Below are positions 33,687 to 43,368 of a stretch of 64,000 nucleotides of DNA, in pieces. A program made the position numbers and the translations under genes. The number at the start of each line of letters is the position of its first letter. The first letter of the stretch is position 1. Source of the stretch: Ophiocordyceps camponoti-saundersi (nom. inval.). Its lineage: Eukaryota; Ascomycota; Sordariomycetes; Hypocreales; Ophiocordycipitaceae. The stretch spans positions 186,001-250,000 of the forward strand of contig PDHQ01000007.1 of assembly GCA_003339415.1 (NCBI GenBank). Direction: 5' to 3'. The notes under the pieces were generated by a model that did not search any database, was not told the DNA's origin, and saw only the letters and a program-made list of their open reading frames with translations.

Positions 33687-34262
33687 CGCGACGGCTGTTT
33701 CCGGCCAGTCAAGGCTACTTCGATATGTATTTAATGATTTATGCTTATATTCTCCTTGGTCTCAAACGCGGTTGAGTGCTGGTTGGAAGGGGGGGCGAGA
33801 TGACGATGTTTTGTTTGTATGGGTGGATGGATGGGTGACTGGATAGATGGTGGGAGACGAGGCTGAGGTTGTAGTTTTTTGCCTACAGCTTAAGCCACAC
33901 GGTGCGCCACATCTCGAAAATGTCAGCCTCTCCTTACCACCAACCATCCAACTACAGTCGATGCCTCTCAGTAGACACCAGCATTTCTTGCACCATGGGA
34001 TTCTAGATAAATAGGCGTTGTCATCAGTGCTGTCATTCGGGTAAAGATATACAGCTTCCGATCATCCATTAATGTGCTTCCTCATGGTATTCTGACTGCA
34101 GTTGTCAGTCGTACTCTTCCGACCACCTAACATACCAGGTACTAATGCTTCACCCTTCTCTCTACCAAGGTAATCTATATATCTAGGTAGATAGATACGC
34201 TGTCTATAATACGTAGAAGCACGTGTTCGAATCGTCATAACACATCTCGCACAAATAACCTA
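33687..34262. other. intergenic, 576 bp
   Basis: Between the U2A' start and the VPS15 stop. It includes TGGATGG repeats near 33825-33850 and a TATATATCTAGGTAGATAGATA stretch near 34175. No gene is visible. Confidence 0.5.
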
Positions 34263-37200
34263 CTACTGAAAGACAAACACGGCTCCCGACCGATCCACCG
34301 AAACGCTCATCGTGTAAGGACACTCCAATATCACCAAGTCTAGAACCGCATCCAGGTGCGACTGCAACAGCTGCTGCTGCTGCATCGAAATTACCGTCGA
34401 ACGCGGCGGCCTCGACCCCTTGCTCCTCGTCCCTCCGCTCGTCCCCGGGCCCGACGCCCTCTCAGTGTTGAGCGTCAGGGTCGATGTCGGGAGCGTGGCG
34501 CCGTACGTCGGCGCCGGCTCCTCTGGCTGCAGGCCGCTGTAGACGCACGAGCTCTCGATCCGCGAAACGTCCCAGAATCGAAGCTTCTTGTCTGATCCCC
34601 CCGTGGCGATGTAGGCGTGCCGCACGTCGCGAGAGTCCTCTGCCGTCCCCGTCCCCACAACCATGGCGTGCACGCCTCGACCGGCGCTGGCCGTATCGTC
34701 GCTCTCCAGGTTCGTCGCGAACCGCGCGAGCATACCCTCGGGCCTGTCCTCGTCCACGTCCCAGGGTACGTACGCCTTGGCATTGTCCTTGCCGCCACCG
34801 TCGTTGCTGCTGCCGACGCGGTATATCTCCCGACATGTCGTCTTCTCCAGATCCCAGACCGTCACCTCGCCCTGTCCCGTTCCGCCCGTGACGCACACCC
34901 ACTTGCCACGTCCCTTGGTTGGATGGATGCACATCCGGTGAATGGCCGCTTTGCCCGGGACACCCCAGGCCTTGAGCCTCATCTTGAAGCGTAGGTCCCA
35001 GAGGTCGATGACGCCGTGTGATGTCCCTACGCAGAGCCAATTGCGCCTCCTGTCCACGCACAGGCAGGTTGGCGTTCCGTGATGCACCGGGTTCTCCAGC
35101 TCGTACAGCACCGTCATCGTCCGGAGGTCCATGCCCAACACCCGCGACCGGTTCGTCGCCAGGATGAGAGTCGAGGCTGATTCTTGCCTAAAGTGCTCGC
35201 ACCACACCGCGACCTCGCCCTCTGGCAGCTGATACTCGCGCACCACGCGCAGCTTTCCGTACCTGACGACGCCGCTCGCTGACACGGTATCGACTTTGAC
35301 GACATGGACGCTGCCGTCGCTCGCGCAGCTCACGAAGCAGTGCGTCTTCTCCACGAAACACAGCGCCACCACACGGGCACCGTCGGCGTGCCTATGTGTC
35401 TGTCTCGAGCGGTGTGTAATGTTCCGCTCCAGCCTCGCCGTGTCCCAGACTCGCACGCTGCCGTCACTGCCGCCGGTAATGAAGAAGACGTGGTCCGGAG
35501 ACGCTGCCACCCTGTTTACGGCGCCCTTGTGCTCCGCGAACGTCGCCACTAGATGTCCTTCCGGTCGCCACTGGCAACTCCCCTGCTGAGAGCTGGCAAT
35601 ACTGTGCTTGCCGCCCGAGATGGGCGTTACCATCGGCCCAAACTCCAGGACATCGCGAGGAAAGTTGTCAATGTACATCCGGTCCAGCATCCGCTGGATG
35701 TTGGGGTCGGTCCCCTCGTAGCTGTGTCTTGACTGTCTCGAGGCTGTACGACCTTCGTCGACGTCCCCTACTGACTCTGGCGACGCTTGGATAAATGGCC
35801 CCTCGACTTCTCCAAACGCGTTGGCGTCGCTCGTGCCCGTTTCTGCGGTCGACTTATTGCTGCCGTCCTTGCGATCGAGGAGACTCAGCGCGCTGGCTTG
35901 TTGTCGTACACCTCTCCTGATCGAATACAGACCGTCCCGAAGGAGCAGTTCCTCGTCCCCGGTTCCGCCTCCTCGGGTTAAGGGCGAGTCTCCTCTCGGC
36001 CGTGTCGATCCTCCACGTTCGCTTCCTCCTGGCGACAAGGCACGCCTCGCCGCCCGCGACATTCGAGGACCGACGCTGTGTACTCTGCCTCCATGGCCAT
36101 TCAAGGCCGCCTGTCTCCTCCTGGCGACCGAGTCTCCCAATGTCATGGAGGCGTCAAGAAGCGCCTCAGCAATCGTGTACGGACCGGGCGGGGAGTTGAG
36201 ATCCGGCACGATCGAAGAATCCTTCAGGGGCGCATCGTTGAAAAAGACCGTTTGTGGCGTTACGCCCAGGGCCTTCAGAGAGACGAGCCCGTTAAGCGTT
36301 GGCGCTTCGGCGTCTCGTCCCTTGGCCCTAGCCGTTCGCCAGATGTACTCGCGAAGAGCGACGAGCTTGGGTTCGTCCTCTGCCTTGAGACCGAGATTTC
36401 TCAGCTTCTCGAGCCACTGTTTGTCCTCGTCGCTGCGAGCCGCTTTGGCCAACAACAGATTGGCACCTGTGTCTTGGGACGACCCCGCTGGTAGTCCGTT
36501 GGACTGCCCGAGGGACGAAGACCGCGCCCTCCGGAGGGGCTGCCAGAACACGCCTCGATCCGCTTGCGAAGCCCAGGCGATGGCTTGATCAAACACCGCT
36601 CGGAACAACGGCTTTCTGAGACAGTCCAGAATGCCCAGCTCGGAGACGTCGACGAGACTAGCAACCTTAAGGTACGGCTTCAGCAACGGTATTAGGATAC
36701 AGCGGACGTCGGCCGGATCCAGAAACTTGGCTGCCATTGCCAGAAACTCCGCAGCGGCCTCCCTTATCCAGATGTTGGGATGCATCGTCAGCCGCCCCGA
36801 GACATCTGTCAATTCCCAAAGCTTTGCTCTTGACAAAAGACCCAAGCCAGCGACCTGAGCCAGAGAATGTAGCGCAGCTCGGACCACAAATTCCTCCGGG
36901 TCTGCCAAGGCTTGGACGATGAGTGGAAGCATAAACTCCTCGAGGCTGGTGCTCCCGATAAAAGTCGTGATGCCCACAACGGCATCGAAGAAAGCAGACT
37001 TGAGCGTCCAGTCGCGATCATTAAAGTACGTGTTGAGATGCGTCAGCAGGATCTCGTTCGAGTGTTCCTGAAAGAACATGCAGAGCTCCGGGACAGATGT
37101 CAGGAAAGCCCGGCGCACGTGAACGTCCGGATCCTCAACCAGCTGCTTGGTGTGGCTCTCGAGCATCTCAAAGAGCTCTCTGCCAGCTGAGTCGAAGACG

Positions 37201-38910
37201 CTCTCGATGTTTACCTCGGCTTCGAGCCCAGGCTCTACTTCCGGATCCGCGATGGGCATGGAGTTGTCTGCCCTGAGGCTGGAGGCGATTTCGAGAAAAC
37301 GCTGCCCGGTCGAAGCAAGGCTCCCAATGCACGAGGCGTAAGTCGCCCTGACCAACGGACTCGCTGCTCGGGATCTCGATCCCAACGCCAATTCCATCCG
37401 CGGCAGCACGTATTCCACCAGAACGTGCGAGTTGATGGGGGTTGGCATGCGGACAAGCTGCAGAAGCTGTGTGATGGTGCGGATGGCGGAGACGACGACG
37501 ATGTCGGCCTCATCCCAGCGTAGCAGCGTCATGAGGTATGGTAGGACTCGGTCCAGCTTGGCCTCATCGGTGAGCCTCTCGGCAAAGGCCAGCAGGATGT
37601 CGCACGCTCGCACTCTCGAGGAAGCGCGGGCCGTGGTCCTCAGCGACGAGACGATCAAGGTTAAGAATATGAGGGTGCCATCGTCTTCCGGCGGTTCAAG
37701 GTCTGCCGATACAGGCATGTTGTGGCTTGCGAGGCTCAGACGTACAGGAAAATGTCCCAGGCCCAGGTGCGGAGGCGGCAGTTCTGACGCCAACGTCCGC
37801 TTTTCGACTTGGTAGCCGAGGAAGTAGGAGATCTTGTCAAAGTCACTGAAGACGCGATCTATCCGGTCGTCAGACTCGCCCATGTTCTTTTGCGAACCGG
37901 ACATGGGGTTGATGCCCGATGAAGGGTCGGTGATGAGTTCCATGTATTGATGAAGGAAGCTGTAGAAGTAGGACGGGAAGACTTTGCCCTTCCAGAACTG
38001 CAGGTATTGGTCGGCCGAGTAGCGCTTCTCGGGGTCGACCTGGATCATGTGGGCAATCATGTCGCGGACATCCTGGTCCGAGATGACGCTCAGACTGGTA
38101 GCTACAGGGTCGTACTCGCCAAGGCGATATTTGAAAAGCTGGGCGAGGCTGAACAGTTCGGACTCCAGGAACATCTGAGCGATAACGCATCCGGCACTGA
38201 AGACGTCCATGGCCCAAGTCATCTCGGCCTTGGGCTGAGGATCCTTGCCGACAACGTAGAAACGCTCAGGAGCGATGTAGCATGTGCGACGGCCAGACGT
38301 ATCGAAGAAGTAGGAGAAGTCGCCGGGATTATCGTCGGGCAGCAAGACTGGCTTGAAAGAGGAGGAGAAATCTGTCAGATATAGCCAGTTCCACGACGTG
38401 ACGAGGACATTCTGGGCCTTGATATCGCCATGATAGACGTCTCGGGCATGGCAGTCTCTCAGAGCACAAAGAAGTTGAAAAGCCAACCATTTCTTCTCGA
38501 TCTCTTCTAGAAAGGGCCGGGTGCTCAGCCGGTCATAGAGAGAGCTGTACTGGTACTGTCGCACGAGGTAGCCGTTGGTTTCGGTCTCGATGATGCGCTG
38601 GAAGGCAAGAGCGTTGGGGACCTGAGCCAGAGCCTTGCGCTGCTCTAGATGTTATCGGTATGACGAGATATCAAAGGCCGAGATGGTTGCACTCACTGAT
38701 AATCTTTCGCTTATACTCGCTGAGGTTCACGTCGGCGAAGGGCTTTACCAGCACCTTTACGAGCACAACGCCATTTTCATGACGGCCGCGAATGCTCTTC
38801 ATGAAACGCCCATTTCCGATGCTTCTCTCGTATTGCACATCCTGAAGCTGAGCGACGTCGATAGTGGCCGAGCCGGCGGAGGGCGTCGCGAGAGAGAAGC
38901 CTTGACCCAT
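34263..38910 (-). CDS. VPS15: Serine/threonine-protein kinase VPS15 (PI3-kinase regulatory subunit)
   Basis: Two exons, 38910-38697 and 38644-34263, encode 1,531 residues. MGQGFSLA provides an N-terminal myristoylation Gly. The kinase domain spans about residues 25-310: SIGNGRFMKS, VLVKVLVK, then HGDIKAQN with catalytic-loop Asp near 145 and DFS in place of DFG near 163, changes that are typical of Vps15. HEAT-type repeats follow at about 380-660, and a Ser/Arg-rich linker. From about residue 1,040 a WD40 propeller begins (KGAVNRVAASPDHVFFITGG, SDGSVRVWDT, GVIDLWDLRF), ending FVFQ. Role: scaffold for Vps34 in complexes for vacuolar sorting and autophagy. The 52-bp intron restores KRKIIKQRKALAQVPN. 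Confidence 0.96.
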
Positions 38911-39840
38911 GGTGGATGATGGGCGAGACCGGGATTTTTGCAGCGACTATGGCTGTGATGAAGTAGCTACTGTCGTCTTCATCATCTTGGAAGGTCCTGG
39001 ACTCGGCGCACACTGATTTGAGAGGCTGGTCGGGACTCGTCGGGGGGGCTGTTGATGTCGACCGTCGTTGCTCGTTACGGCGGCGTGAGTGGCCACAGTG
39101 ACAAGTGACGAGTGACCATTGAGGAACCGGTGCCGAATCTGTACACAGTTAGGAGGGGGTGTGATGATTACGGAATCCGTTTAGGGTACAGTTTAGGGGC
39201 CTCTCACTCAGAGGCTAGAGCTAGTAATTACTTGGTCTGTTTAAAGCGATGCCCCCTATCGTCAATAACAACCTCGTTAATGACAGCCTGTTCAATATAC
39301 CATATGTATCATATTCTCTTTCAGGATCAATTCAGCTTCCAGGGAGTCATGAAAACGTGTGACCGGTCAGTCTTATTCCAACCCCGCCAATCCGACCGCG
39401 ACCGGCTCCTGAACCACATATGTACATATGCTGCCTCGCTAACGCTGTCATCATGAGCAGTGACATACACATATCATTTGCAGTTTTCCTTTTTTGTCTC
39501 CTCTTGCGCAGTAAAAGACACACTTGTCGCATTCCAAAATTCAGGCCGCTATGCAGAAGCAAGTCGGAGACATGGAAATAGAACTATCATAAGGGGTAGA
39601 ACGAGAAGAGGACGTAGATGAAGCCGGAGGCTACAACCACGTGAGAAAGGAAAATCATGTCATGATCTTCATCCCTGATCTCCCTTTTTTTTTTTCCTTT
39701 TTTCTTTCCTTTTTTTAGGGCTTCTTCTCATTTTAGCGCTGTCCCACGTGCTCTGTCATTGTAGATGGGATTAGCCGCTGGCAGTAAGCGGCTTCGCATG
39801 GATGATGAAGCTCCCATCCGTGACCGGCATCAAACCCCGG
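38911..39840. other. intergenic, 0.9 kb
   Basis: Upstream of VPS15 and downstream of the next minus-strand gene. A pyrimidine/T-run (about TTTTTTTTTTTCC) is at 39685-39716. No credible ORF. Confidence 0.55.
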
Positions 39841-40974
39841 TTAGCTGGCACGGGTTCGCATGTACCGAGTTGATCGATACTGCAGTTTCGGTAGCATCAC
39901 ATCGACGCCCTCGTCGGGATCCTCGCTAGTGTCGACTTCAAGGGGATTTACGGCCTCGACCAAACTTTCAACCGTCTGCTCCAGCGTCTCCGAGGCCACA
40001 TGAGCCTCTTTCTCCGACTCCATCTCGCTCTTGAGCCCAGTAGCCATGTCCTTTCGGACGCTGATGGGTCGGCGAGTCCGAGAAGGTCTTGCTCCGTCAC
40101 CGGTCTCATCTGGGTCTTGGTGTCGGCTGCGCTCAATTTCCTTTTCCGCCGCCGCAATCACTTCGCTCATGCGCGCCTGAATCTTTCTGATCTCGGCCTC
40201 GCAATTTGCTTCTCGCAGAAATTGATGCGCGCCGTGCTCACATGTGCTCTGTACTAATTCGAGGCTCTTGTCAAGAGTTTCAAAAATATCAGGCGGCTGA
40301 TTGTCAGATTCCGTTCTTCTAGCAGCGGATATGGCGCCAGAGCGTCGGGTGGTGGCTATGTATCGTAAAGAAGGCAGCGAGCCAGGCGCCGTCTTTTCTT
40401 CGCCGTCGGTCTGGTCACTGTCGCGCATCTCCCGCTCGGCCATGCGCTTAATGTGGGCCACTTTGGCGGTCATCCTGGCCTTTCGCAGGTGGTTGCGACT
40501 TGATGAGACGAACCTCACGAGGGAGTCGAAGAAGCCTTGAACATAGCTATCATAGTACACTATGACCATGCTACGCATCGGATATGTTGAAGGCGCCCCC
40601 TCTGCGGAGATGGCGGAGCTTGGCATCCGTCTGTTCTTTGTTAGAGGTCGCGCACGTGGATGAGCGGCGGCGACGGCTTCTCGGGCCTTCTTCTGCAGCG
40701 CCAGCAGGTTTGCGCCTTCGTGCTCGGGGGGGATAGTCTCAAACTCTTGAGACTGTTGCGCAATCTCGACGTCCATGTGTAAGGGGCCATCGTCCTTGGG
40801 CTTGAGAGACTCAGCCGAGCCCTTGTTCCTCAGTGAGACGGCTCTGGACCCTGGGGGTTGCTGGGCGTTAAAGGCGGCCAGCTCAGCTTGACGGCGGTCG
40901 ATCTGGCCACTCAAGTCATCGAGCTGTCTCAGCCAATCGGGAATGTTGCTGACGAGAAAATCGAGCGCGTCCAT
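39841..40974 (-). CDS. Conserved-looking hypothetical protein, charged and helix-rich
   Basis: I do not recognise a named family. The ATG at 40974 gives 377 residues starting MDALDFLVSNIPDWLRQLDD, and a heptad-like stretch continues (LSGQIDRRQAELAAF). The middle holds SMVIVYYDSYVQGFFDSLVRFVSSSRNHLRKARM, a less polar segment followed by an Arg/Lys/Glu-rich helix (KVAHIKRMAEREMRD). A second helical block (FETLDKSLELVQSTCEHGAH, EAEIRKIQARMSEVIAAAEK) and an acidic tail with EVDTSEDPDEG end the protein. There is no signal peptide, and no clear TM helix. Codon usage and the lack of stops support a real gene, and the N-terminal motif reminds me of an uncharacterised Sordariomycete family (recall, unverified). 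The same frame stays open upstream to 41172 without a better ATG. Confidence 0.7.
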   Translation of the reverse strand: MDALDFLVSNIPDWLRQLDDLSGQIDRRQAELAAFNAQQPPGSRAVSLRNKGSAESLKPKDDGPLHMDVEIAQQSQEFETIPPEHEGANLLALQKKAREAVAAAHPRARPLTKNRRMPSSAISAEGAPSTYPMRSMVIVYYDSYVQGFFDSLVRFVSSSRNHLRKARMTAKVAHIKRMAEREMRDSDQTDGEEKTAPGSLPSLRYIATTRRSGAISAARRTESDNQPPDIFETLDKSLELVQSTCEHGAHQFLREANCEAEIRKIQARMSEVIAAAEKEIERSRHQDPDETGDGARPSRTRRPISVRKDMATGLKSEMESEKEAHVASETLEQTVESLVEAVNPLEVDTSEDPDEGVDVMLPKLQYRSTRYMRTRAS

Positions 40975-41530
40975 GGCCGTGTCGCGATAGTCATTCTCCC
41001 GAGATATCGCCGTCGTTGTTGTGGCGGCGCACACGCAGCGCGCTGGCATCGAATATTGAGAGTGGGAGCAGCAGCAGCGATCGGGGAAGGATGGCAGAAC
41101 ACTGTCGTTTTTCCCTCGTTCCCTTGTTGTTTCAGTGGGGGGGCAGGCAAGGCTGCGAATGCGCCGAGGCACAACAGCATCACTTGCCGAGGCACAGTAG
41201 CAGCATCACCCGTCGAGGCGCTTAGCTGCAGCAAGGCCGCAGCCCGGATGGTGCAACGACGACGATGTGAAACAAGCGACAACAAGACACGAGAGATCGA
41301 AGAGCTGGCGGCCGCTAGCAGCTAGTAAGTAGTGCGGAACTGCGTAGGGAGGCGAAGGGGGGGAAAAGGGATTTGGGGGGGGGGGGGGGGCCCGGGGGGG
41401 AAGGGGGGGGGGAGGGGGGGGGGGGGGGAGGGGGGGGGGTGGGGGGGCGGGGTGGACAGGGACAGTGGGCATGGCCCCTGGGGGGGGCGTGGGGAGGCGC
41501 GGGGCTCCGGGNNNNNNNNNGGGGGGAGCT

Positions 41531-41561
<31 letters not shown>

Positions 41562-41581
41562 CGGGGGGGGGGGGGGGAGGT

Positions 41582-41641
<60 letters not shown>

Positions 41642-42043
41642 CTTGTGGAAAAGGCCGGATGAATGCGGGGTTGATGAAGGGTGGAGGATGGTGGTGCTGG
41701 GTGTACAGGGACAGTGTGCATGGTCCCTGGGTACGGTATGGGCACTGCGAGACCTCCGGGAAGCACTACAGTGTCATTTGTATCAGCTACGAGACAGTAT
41801 ACATGACACATCACCACCACGCGGACGCTAGTGTAGAGGTGGAACTTTTGAGCTTGCCGATGAACCAATCGGAAGATAGAATAGGTCCCTGGTTTACATA
41901 AAGTCCCTCTCTCTCACATATTCCGTACATAAATCCTCATTGAGGAGTCGTCATCGAGAATACAGTCCAGTTCCCCTTGCAAGCTCCTGTTCAGGTTATG
42001 CCCATAAATGCAGATCTATCTACCTACCTGGTAGGTAAGTTCT
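40975..42043. other. intergenic, 1.1 kb, including an assembly-artefact block
   Basis: Bases 41163-41208 hold two imperfect copies of GCCGAGGCACA..AGCATCAC. Bases 41340-41640 are mostly G with nine Ns and should not be trusted. After 41640 the sequence looks normal. A TACCTACC-T-GGTAGGTA palindrome is at 42021-42037. Confidence 0.7.
41340..41640. other. G-degraded sequence with N gap (assembly artefact)
   Basis: The block is over 80% G, with Ns at 41512-41520. Its segment 41452-41511 is a G-converted copy of 41701-41760: ACAGGGACAGTG, GCATGG, CCCTGGG and CTCCGGG recur in the same order and spacing, with most differences being a change to G. This suggests bad base calls from reads of the same locus placed next to a gap, not a real duplication. 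Confidence 0.8.
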
Positions 42044-42820
42044 TCATGGCCACAGTTCCGTCGTCTTCCAGGAACCATCACAGTTCTTGTAGTTCCATCT
42101 ACGGCCCCTTTGCGGATCCGACAAGTCCAATTTGTCGACTTCTTCCGGTACGATGACGACGACGCGAAAGTTGCTTCGAGCTACGTCATCGTCGAGATCG
42201 TCGACCTTTTGCCCGAGACCGAGAGGCTCATGCGGCGGTTGATTTTCGAGGAGGGGAGTGCCGGGGGGTGGATTGCGGAACGAGCCCCGCATTGAGGGGC
42301 CCAGGTTTCCAAAATGCGCCGTGAGCTCCAGACTCCAGCTCCATGATTCGGACGAGGACTCGGCAATGGGGCGCATGTGCGGAGACAAAGCGGCTCGGAC
42401 CGACGCTCCAGCATCGGTGTCAATGTCCGGACCGATCAGATAGCCACGGCCGCATAGGCGCCACTGCGTCTGAACTTCCGGCATCCAGAAAACAGCCTCA
42501 ACGGGGCCACCGCCGCCTGACTGGCCGTTGCCAAGTTCATGGGCCATGAGCTCCGACGCCTTCTCCATGCGAGCATCGGTAGTGAGGGTCGGCAGATTAG
42601 TTCGGTATATATCTGGGTTGAGGCGGGCCGAGTTCTTGGGATGAACCGGTAAGCCGGCCCACATGCCGCGAAAGATGACGGTGCGGCCTCGGGCGGTGCG
42701 GTCTTGGGCGCCGAGGGTGCAGAGGACGAATGTAGGGGGGTCGAGCTGCTGAACGTGTGACAAGAAGGCGGCGCGCCATGGAGCCTCGATGAGGGCGGAA
42801 GAAGCTTTGGAGGACGCCAT
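42044..42820 (-). CDS. FMN-binding split-barrel protein, pyridoxamine-phosphate-oxidase-like (Alr4036 type)
   Basis: One exon of 258 residues. The N-terminal half shows APWRAAFLSHVQQ, TFVLCTLGAQ, GRTVIFRGMWAGLP, NPDIYRTNLPTLTTDARMEK and GGGGPVEAVFWMPEVQTQWR; the C-terminal half has SWSLELTAHFGNLGPSMRGS followed by FRNPPPGTP and, near the end, VVVIVPEEVDKLDLSD. This order matches the fungal branch of the Alr4036-type FMN-binding family, related to PNPOx split barrels. Biochemical role is not established; a flavin-dependent oxidoreductase or a binding protein are both possible. It is divergent from a Zn2Cys6 regulator over 548 bp, but no shared function is implied by sequence. Confidence 0.85.
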   Translation of the reverse strand: MASSKASSALIEAPWRAAFLSHVQQLDPPTFVLCTLGAQDRTARGRTVIFRGMWAGLPVHPKNSARLNPDIYRTNLPTLTTDARMEKASELMAHELGNGQSGGGGPVEAVFWMPEVQTQWRLCGRGYLIGPDIDTDAGASVRAALSPHMRPIAESSSESWSWSLELTAHFGNLGPSMRGSFRNPPPGTPLLENQPPHEPLGLGQKVDDLDDDVARSNFRVVVIVPEEVDKLDLSDPQRGRRWNYKNCDGSWKTTELWP

Positions 42821-43368
42821 GGGGGAGGCTCAGGAGGGAGTTGATAGGTTGTGGAGACGAGAATTTTGTTTTGTACCTGGTAGACGGAAATCGGCATAGA
42901 AGACGATCTTCAACTCACTACCCAGCATCCGCGATATCCACAGCTCGTCATACATAATGAAAGCGCATCGCGATTCAACGGAAGGGGGAAAAAGAAAAAA
43001 GAGGCCGTACGAATATAATCTTTTAGCACGTTGCCACTATCATCAAAACCACCTCGCGACCATCGTCAGCAAATACTTTTTGATTACATGTTCAGCCGCA
43101 CCAGATACACCTACCAGCTTCGTATCCCAAAAGTAGCCTGTTTCTGTATAAGCCTGGGTACGAGGTCATTAAGTGCTCGCCTATCATTCGTATGACCACC
43201 GCCTCCATCCGTCGTACTCTCACAGTCGCCCCCCCCCCCCCTCACCTGTTTATTCCCAGCCTCCAGCGCTCTCATGCGAACCGAACAGCTCGTTATTCCC
43301 GGCCCAAACTCTCTGTCTCTCCCCGTCTTTCCGGATATATCTGTCTCTGTATCAGAAGAGACTCAGTC
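42821..43368. promoter_or_regulatory. divergent region FMN-binding gene / Zn2Cys6 regulator
   Basis: 548 bp between start codons, with a C-run of ten at 43229-43240. I see no obvious inverted CGG pair that would indicate autoregulation. Confidence 0.4.

Noticed and set aside
34200..34235. Possible tRNA B-box (GTGTTCGAATCGTC)
   Set aside because: No matching A-box or cloverleaf stems upstream at the right distance.
41332..41901. Poly-Gly and poly-Pro ORFs
   Set aside because: They come from G-degraded sequence and an N gap.
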